From a virus, in the IMG/VR virus record IMGVR_UViG_3300046660_000304, positions 1 through 50,304 of that record: a stretch of 50,304 nt of DNA; one strand, 5' to 3'. A program made the translations under genes and the position numbers. A model generated the notes under the pieces. That model saw nothing but the letters and a program-made list of their open reading frames with translations, searched no databases and was not told where the DNA came from. Below, piece after piece: positions 45,506 to 50,304 of this stretch. The number at the start of each line of letters is the position of its first letter. The stretch's first letter is position 1.

Positions 45506-46234
45506 GTGGCCCGCGGTACGCAGCTCCTGAAGCTCGTCGAGATGTTGCGCGAGGAAGTCAATCGCGCGACATCCGTCGCCGTGGGCAACGACGATCTGCC
45601 GTCGCTAAAGAACAAGCTCTCGCGCACGCAGGAAGTCCTCTACGACGAATACGACTGGCCGTTCCTGCGCCAGGTGTTTGAAGCCAAGCCGCTGCAGGCC
45701 GGCGAACGCTATTACGACTTCCCCGATGGCCTGAACGTAGACCGCATCGACGACAACGACGCGACCATCGGTCCCGGCGTGGTCATCTGGTACTCGAATT
45801 TCCCGCGCCCCATCCAGCGCGGCATCGGCTTCAAGGAATACGCGATCTACAACTCCGACGCAGGCGTCCGGCAGGAGCCGGCACTGGCGTGGGACGTCCG
45901 CTGGACCGGCGCGAAAGAGCAGTGCGAGGTCTGGCCGATCCCGGTCTCGAACTCGATGACGATCCAGTTCAAGGGCATTCGCAAGTTGCGGCCGCTGATT
46001 CAAGACAGCGACGTTTGCGACCTCGACGACCAGCTAATCGTGCTGTTCGCGGCGTCTGAGATCCTGGCCCGCCAAGGTAGCCAGTCGGCTCCCGGTCTCG
46101 CCGCGATGGCGAAAGCACGTCTCGCGCGCGTCAAGGGCCGCAGCAAGGCCGCGTCGCAGACCTACCGTCTCGGCATGGGCGAAGGCGAGAAGGACGCGCG
46201 CTTCCCGATCGTGGTTCACGCAAGGTCCACCTAA
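45506..46234 (+). CDS. Tail tubular protein A-like head-tail adaptor (242 aa)
   Basis: The protein shows features of T7 gp11-type adaptors: helical N-terminal third, YDEYDWPFLRQVF, YDFPDGLNVDRI, and a C-terminal helical repeat region. It would connect the portal with the tail nozzle. The GTG start follows the previous stop by 3 bases. Confidence 0.8.
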   Translation: MARGTQLLKLVEMLREEVNRATSVAVGNDDLPSLKNKLSRTQEVLYDEYDWPFLRQVFEAKPLQAGERYYDFPDGLNVDRIDDNDATIGPGVVIWYSNFPRPIQRGIGFKEYAIYNSDAGVRQEPALAWDVRWTGAKEQCEVWPIPVSNSMTIQFKGIRKLRPLIQDSDVCDLDDQLIVLFAASEILARQGSQSAPGLAAMAKARLARVKGRSKAASQTYRLGMGEGEKDARFPIVVHARST

Positions 46235-48301
46235 GTGGGCGAAATTTTTATCAGTGACTGGAAATTTGGCCTTGACAGACGCAGGCCCAGGGTCGCCGGC
46301 GTACCCGGCACGTTGTGGGATGCCAAGAACGTCCAGATCAGCCGCGGCGGCGACATCGAGCGCCCGAAGCGGTTCACTCCGACGTTCACGCTCCCGGCCG
46401 GCAAGACCTTCGGCCTCGCAGCCGTCAAGGGGCAGGTCTACACCTTCGGATCGGTCGCGGCGAACACGCTGACCGTGCCGAACGGCATTCAATACCAGCA
46501 GCTGGCACCGCCCAACGGCGCCGCCATGACTGGCGTGCTCGACGTGCGAACCCCCAACGGGCAGCTCTACGTCATCGCGCAATTCTCCGACGGCAACGTC
46601 TACCACTACCTCAACGGCGCCCGCGTCACCGATTGGGACGCACTGGCGACCACCAGCGCCAGCGCCGCCGTCCTCGCAGCATACCTGGCCGACCTCGCGA
46701 ACTCCGGCACCGCCGTGAACGCGCAGGCCAACGGCAACACCATCACGCTGTCGGCGCGCGTCCCCGGCGTACCCTTCACCGTATCCCGGTCGACCGCAGA
46801 CGTCGGTGGAACGAACGATCAGGACATCGTGCTCACCAATGTGCGCGACAATGTGTCGGCAGCCCCCGAAACGCAGGCGAAATCCACGCTGACGGTGTTG
46901 TCGGGCTCGACCGGCCAGGTGACAGACATCACCGCCCACGGTGTTTCGCTCATGCAGGCGTCTGTGCTGTGGACTGGCGACACCATCACCATGGCGGCTG
47001 CGATCGCGCAGCAGATCAACAACAAAACCGCGACGTCCGGATATTCTGCGGCGGCCGCCGGCGCAAATATCGTGCTTTCGGCGCCACCCGGCCTCGGCGC
47101 GACCGCCAACGAATACGTGGTGACCGCCGTCACCACTGGCGACCTCGTTCTGGCCACGCCAACGATGTCCGGCGGCGTTAGCGCGACGACCGCCGTCGCG
47201 CAGATCGTCACCGCGACGCTCACCGGCACGTTCGAAGCGACCGACGTCTACACGCTCACTATCAACGGCTCGGTGTTCGTGGCGACCGGGAAGGCGGCCG
47301 CGACCGGTTATTCCTTGATGGTGTTCCTGCGCCGCGTCTGGTCGACCGCCGGATCGCTGTGGGAATACTCCAAGCTCAACACCTTCAACAACTGGAACGA
47401 TGCGACGGCCGCGACCGGCTCCGGATTTCTGAACATCTCGAACGAGGCCGAAGGCAGCGAACCGCTTGTCGGCGGTGGCGTGTACCTGAATTACGGCGCC
47501 ATCTTCTCGCGCCGGAACTGCCGCATCTACAATCTCAGCACCGATGCGACGACGTTCTCGATCGCACAGACCATCGATGGCGTCGGCGCACTGGCCGCAC
47601 GTGCGATCTGCACCTATGGCGCCGAGGATCTGATCTTCCTCGACGAAACCGGCATCCGGTCGTTGCGAGCTCGAGATGCGATGACGACCGCCAACGTCAA
47701 CGACATGGGCGTGGCGATCGACAGCTTCATCCGCGCGCACATCGACGCGACCCCGAATTCCGTCGTGCGCCGCGCCGTCGCGATCATCGAGCCGCGCGAT
47801 GGCCGCTTCTGGCTGGCGCTGGACAACCGCATCTACGTGCTGTCGTTCTTCCCCGGTAGCCAGATCAGCGCGTGGACCTATTTCGAGCCAGGGTTCTCGG
47901 TCAGCGACTTCGCTCGCGCCTACAACCAGCTCTACGCGCGCGCCGGCGATCAGGTGTATCTCTATGGCGGCCAGTTGGGGCAGGATTACCCCATCGCCGG
48001 CGAGATGCCTGCCGACGTCGCGCTGCCGTTCGCGGCCGGCAGCCCGCCGAAGTCGCAACTATGCGAAGGCATCGACATCGCCTCGAGCGGCGAATGGGTC
48101 GTCGACATCCTGACGGACCCGAACAACGAGAACGCGACGATCCGCGGTGGTACGCTGGACGGCATCACCTACGGCGACGCCGACATCGCCAACCCTGGCC
48201 GATTCACCCACATTGCGCTGCGGCTGCGCTGCACGGCGGCGGGTCCGGCCAGCGTCTCGAACGTGACGATCCACCACGATGGGCAGGAGCCGACACAGTG
48301 A
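46235..48301 (+). CDS. Tail tubular protein B-like nozzle protein (688 aa)
   Basis: The layout of T7 gp12-like nozzle proteins is visible: an N-terminal GLDRRRPRVAGVPGTLWDAKN segment, an Ala/Thr-rich beta insertion in the middle, then a beta-propeller-like half (AEDLIFLDETGIRSLRARD, GRFWLALDNRIYVLSFFPG). It forms the tail channel together with protein A. GTG 46235 directly follows the previous stop. Confidence 0.82.
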   Translation: MGEIFISDWKFGLDRRRPRVAGVPGTLWDAKNVQISRGGDIERPKRFTPTFTLPAGKTFGLAAVKGQVYTFGSVAANTLTVPNGIQYQQLAPPNGAAMTGVLDVRTPNGQLYVIAQFSDGNVYHYLNGARVTDWDALATTSASAAVLAAYLADLANSGTAVNAQANGNTITLSARVPGVPFTVSRSTADVGGTNDQDIVLTNVRDNVSAAPETQAKSTLTVLSGSTGQVTDITAHGVSLMQASVLWTGDTITMAAAIAQQINNKTATSGYSAAAAGANIVLSAPPGLGATANEYVVTAVTTGDLVLATPTMSGGVSATTAVAQIVTATLTGTFEATDVYTLTINGSVFVATGKAAATGYSLMVFLRRVWSTAGSLWEYSKLNTFNNWNDATAATGSGFLNISNEAEGSEPLVGGGVYLNYGAIFSRRNCRIYNLSTDATTFSIAQTIDGVGALAARAICTYGAEDLIFLDETGIRSLRARDAMTTANVNDMGVAIDSFIRAHIDATPNSVVRRAVAIIEPRDGRFWLALDNRIYVLSFFPGSQISAWTYFEPGFSVSDFARAYNQLYARAGDQVYLYGGQLGQDYPIAGEMPADVALPFAAGSPPKSQLCEGIDIASSGEWVVDILTDPNNENATIRGGTLDGITYGDADIANPGRFTHIALRLRCTAAGPASVSNVTIHHDGQEPTQ

Positions 48302-48783
48302 TCAAGATCGCCACCGCCGAAGACGTCCGCTACGTCGCCGAACGGATGCGGCCACACGATGCAGCGGAGCGGCTGGCGCTATCCCACGGCAACGACCCGG
48401 TAGCATGTGCCCTTGGCTTCCTCGCGCTCCCACACCTCGCTGTGACGGTCTGGAAGGGCACTCCGATCGCCGTGATTGGCGTGGTGTTTCCGCACCCCGG
48501 CGTCGCTTCGACGATCTTCTTCGCGACCGACCAGTTCAACCACGTCGCACTGGCCACCACCCGGTTCATCCGCCGCAAGCTGTTCCCGATCCTGGTTTCG
48601 ACCGGCATCCACCGGTTGCAGGTCTGCTCGATGGACGGGCCAGAGGGCACCCATAGCTGGATTGAGGGCTTCGGCGCCCGCCAAGAGGCGTTTTTGTACC
48701 AGTACGGCCGCAACGGCGAGGATTTTCGGCTTTTCACGCTGTCGAAGGCCGGCATGGCGCGCGTGACAAGCGTCGCGAACTGA
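48298..48783 (+). CDS. T7 gp13-like / GNAT-like internal protein (161 aa)
   Basis: GTG 48298 overlaps the previous stop (GTGA). The alpha-beta sequence (TAEDVRYVAERMRP, IAVIGVVFPHPGVASTIFF, HSWIEGFGARQEAFLYQYG) resembles acyltransferase-like small proteins encoded after tail nozzle genes in podoviruses. Its role in the virion is inferred from position. Confidence 0.65.
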   Translation: MIKIATAEDVRYVAERMRPHDAAERLALSHGNDPVACALGFLALPHLAVTVWKGTPIAVIGVVFPHPGVASTIFFATDQFNHVALATTRFIRRKLFPILVSTGIHRLQVCSMDGPEGTHSWIEGFGARQEAFLYQYGRNGEDFRLFTLSKAGMARVTSVAN

Positions 48784-48787
48784 GATA
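48771..48787 (+). promoter_or_regulatory. 17-base motif before the core protein genes
   Basis: CGTCG CGAAC TGAGATA contains the stop codon of the preceding gene. The -10 position reads GATATT; GTGACA lies at a 15-base spacing. The next gene starts 67 bases downstream. Confidence 0.55.
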
Positions 48788-48854
48788 TTCTGAGAACTCC
48801 CGCGGATAACCGGACCTCGCGATTCCGGCTCACTTCTACGAGCACCAATCGCGC

Positions 48855-49481
48855 ATGTGTAACCTTTTCGGGAGCTCCGACAACTCCGCGCAGCAAGCCG
48901 CGCTGCAACAGCAGCAGGCGACGCAGGCGCAGGAAGACAAGCGCCAAGCGGCGATCGGGCAGGGCAAGCAGAACATCGATTCTGCGTTTTCGCAGTTCGA
49001 CCAGCCCTATTTCGACAATTATACCAAGACCTACACCACGGCGCAGAACGGCGGACTGGCCGACCAGTACGGCATCGCCAAGGACAAGCTGGTTGCCGCG
49101 CTTGCCGGCCGCGACACGCTAGAGAGCACCGGCGGCGCGAACGCGATCTCGCAGCTCGACAAGACCAACCAGGACGCGCAGGCGCAGATCGGCAGCAATG
49201 CGGTCGACGCCACTAACCAGTTGAAATCTAACGTAAACAACGCCAAGACCGGCCTCTACAACCAGAACATCAACGCCGCCGACCCGCTGGCCGCCGCGTC
49301 CGAGGCGCAGGCGACCGCCGGCACGATCGTGGCGCCGCAGTCGGTTCCGACGCTCAGCGGCGTGTTCGCCAGTGCGCTGCAGCCGCTCGCGACCGCGCAG
49401 AAGGTCAACAACGGCTCGCTGTTCCCGTCACAGAATTTCAACGCACCGCTCAGCGGTAGCGGCAGCAGTGTGTGGACCTAA
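48855..49481 (+). CDS. Putative internal virion protein (208 aa)
   Basis: Gln/Ala/Asn-rich helical protein with an N-terminal glutamine-rich helix, typical of podovirus core proteins (T7 gp14-like position). The stop overlaps the next start (TAATG). Similar low-complexity style continues in the next gene. Confidence 0.65.
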   Translation: MCNLFGSSDNSAQQAALQQQQATQAQEDKRQAAIGQGKQNIDSAFSQFDQPYFDNYTKTYTTAQNGGLADQYGIAKDKLVAALAGRDTLESTGGANAISQLDKTNQDAQAQIGSNAVDATNQLKSNVNNAKTGLYNQNINAADPLAAASEAQATAGTIVAPQSVPTLSGVFASALQPLATAQKVNNGSLFPSQNFNAPLSGSGSSVWT

Positions 49482-50152
49482 TGTGCGATCCCTTTACCGC
49501 CGCAGCGGCTGTCGGCCTCAACGTCGGCGCCAAGATACTGTCGAATAACGAAGCCACGAACAACGCCAAGGCGGAAGCCGCCGCGCGCAACGCCGTATTG
49601 CAGGACACGCTGCGGCGCGAGCAGGGCTTTGCCGACAGCAACAAGACGCAGCTGGACACCAACCTGGCCCACTACGCGCCCGGCGCGCAGCAGACGCAGC
49701 TGCAGGACGCGCAAACCGCGCGCGGGAACACCGTCACCGGCAACATGACGACCGCGAATGCGAACGACGTGCCGTTGACCGCCGATGCGCCCGCAGCGGT
49801 GCGCGGCGAGATCGCGAAGCGGCTGATGTCCGTCCATGACGGCGCAGTCGAACGTGCCAAGAACAACGCCAACCTCGGCGGCTACGGCGACACCTGGCTG
49901 ACGAATTCGCTCAACACGGCGGACGCGGATCGCAACATCGGCGTCAACAACAACTACGCCAACGGCCAGAAGTCGATCTTGTCGTCGCTGCAGGACAGCG
50001 CCGGCGCGGCCGCCTACAAGCCGCCGTCGATCTGGAGCACCATTCTCGGCGGCGCATCGAGCCTCGCGGCCGGCGCCGCGGGCAGGGGCGGCAGCGGCTC
50101 TGCAGGACCGATGACTTTGGGCGGCCCCGGCGGCCCCACCCCGTTTAGCTGA
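49481..50152 (+). CDS. Putative internal virion protein (223 aa)
   Basis: Starts MCDPFTAAAAVGLNVG, an Ala-rich helical segment, then a long helical region with Gln/Asn/Ala and a Gly-rich C-terminus. The N-terminal CDPF start recurs in phage core proteins. Read across the genome join it is followed 10 bases later by the 504-aa gene. Confidence 0.68.
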   Translation: MCDPFTAAAAVGLNVGAKILSNNEATNNAKAEAAARNAVLQDTLRREQGFADSNKTQLDTNLAHYAPGAQQTQLQDAQTARGNTVTGNMTTANANDVPLTADAPAAVRGEIAKRLMSVHDGAVERAKNNANLGGYGDTWLTNSLNTADADRNIGVNNNYANGQKSILSSLQDSAGAAAYKPPSIWSTILGGASSLAAGAAGRGGSGSAGPMTLGGPGGPTPFS

Positions 50153-50304
50153 AGGACGCGGAATGCCTCGCATCATCAACGCATACGCGGACAATTCGTC
50201 GCTGGCCAACTCGCTGAAGGATCTCGGCGAGGCGATGTTCGGCGACCAGGCCAAGAATGAGGTTTACCGGCAGACCGCTTTCGGCAAGAAGCGCGAGAAC
50301 GACA
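50138..50304. repeat. Terminal redundancy, right copy
   Basis: It matches bases 1-167 with one mismatch (T at 50264), and marks the join of the circular genome. Confidence 0.95.
50163..50304 (+). CDS. 5' fragment of the 504-aa gene, second copy
   Basis: The first 47 codons of the gene starting at 26 are repeated here because of the terminal overlap. The gene is complete at the left end; this is not a separate or broken gene. Confidence 0.9.
   Translation, partial: MPRIINAYADNSSLANSLKDLGEAMFGDQAKNEVYRQTAFGKKREND

Noticed and set aside
1-50304. CRISPR array, tRNA or rRNA genes
   Set aside because: No regularly spaced palindromic repeats and no T-arm/acceptor combination were found on reading; short GGTTCGA-like strings (for example near 20456) have no cloverleaf around them.
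1-50304. Phage-encoded RNA polymerase and T7-type promoters to explain the dispersed motif
   Set aside because: No frame shows single-subunit RNA polymerase motifs, and the motif lacks the T7-like CACTATAG core.

Overview
The window is one complete genome of a temperate, podovirus-like tailed phage (or excised prophage), closed by a 167-base overlap: bases 1-167 recur at 50138-50304 with a single silent mismatch, so the unit length is about 50,137 bp. The DNA is GC-rich. A GcrA-type C-terminal domain protein and a GapR/DUF2312 protein are families centred on Alphaproteobacteria, so the host is most likely an alphaproteobacterium, perhaps of the Hyphomicrobiales. That host call is inference from family distribution.

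Layout. 45.5-50.2 kb and 0-4.4 kb (plus): tail tubular A/B-like proteins, a small core protein and four internal-virion/ejection candidates, continuous across the window ends. 4.4-5.9 kb (plus): lysis cassette (holin, SAR-type GH24 endolysin, spanin-like pair). 6.0-7.9 kb (plus): XRE repressor, excisionase-like protein and tyrosine integrase, closed by a strong bidirectional terminator. 8.1-17.1 kb (minus): a tightly overlapped early operon for replication and host takeover: family A DNA polymerase, SprT-like protease, Dam-type methylase, GcrA-like and GapR-like proteins, DEDD exonuclease, ssDNA-binding protein, DUF2800 nuclease-like protein, PhoB-type winged-helix protein. Its promoter overlaps a divergent promoter for a ribbon-helix-helix (RHH) regulator at 17.1-17.2 kb, the best candidate for the genetic switch. 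17.3-20.4 kb (minus): XF1762-type protein, RuvC-like resolvase, dATP/dGTP diphosphohydrolase-like protein and small genes. 20.5-23.6 kb (plus): nucleoside deoxyribosyltransferase-like protein, fused Prim-Pol primase-helicase, winged-helix protein, with TGTCA repeats that could be an origin. 23.7-25.7 kb (minus): small accessory genes. 25.9-39.8 kb (plus): small terminase, micro-proteins, two tail-fibre proteins with related N-termini, an HTH-phosphoesterase, large terminase, portal and a BNR-repeat tailspike-like protein. 39.9-41.8 kb (minus): a block of nine small accessory genes. 42-45 kb (plus): scaffold, major capsid and decoration-like proteins, then a hairpin terminator.

The most unusual feature is a dispersed asymmetric 17-base motif, TGTMGNRAASTGAGAGA, at about 22 places, almost all in gene junctions and pointing with transcription. 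At seven of them a TTG-type -35 hexamer lies exactly 17 bases before a GAGAWT-like -10, so the motif reads as a promoter spacer with a built-in operator. Other copies touch or nearly touch start codons, where a normal promoter cannot work, which recalls the stoperators and start-associated sequences of mycobacteriophages. No RNA polymerase gene was found, so expression presumably uses host polymerase steered by phage regulators (XRE, RHH, PhoB-type, GcrA-like).
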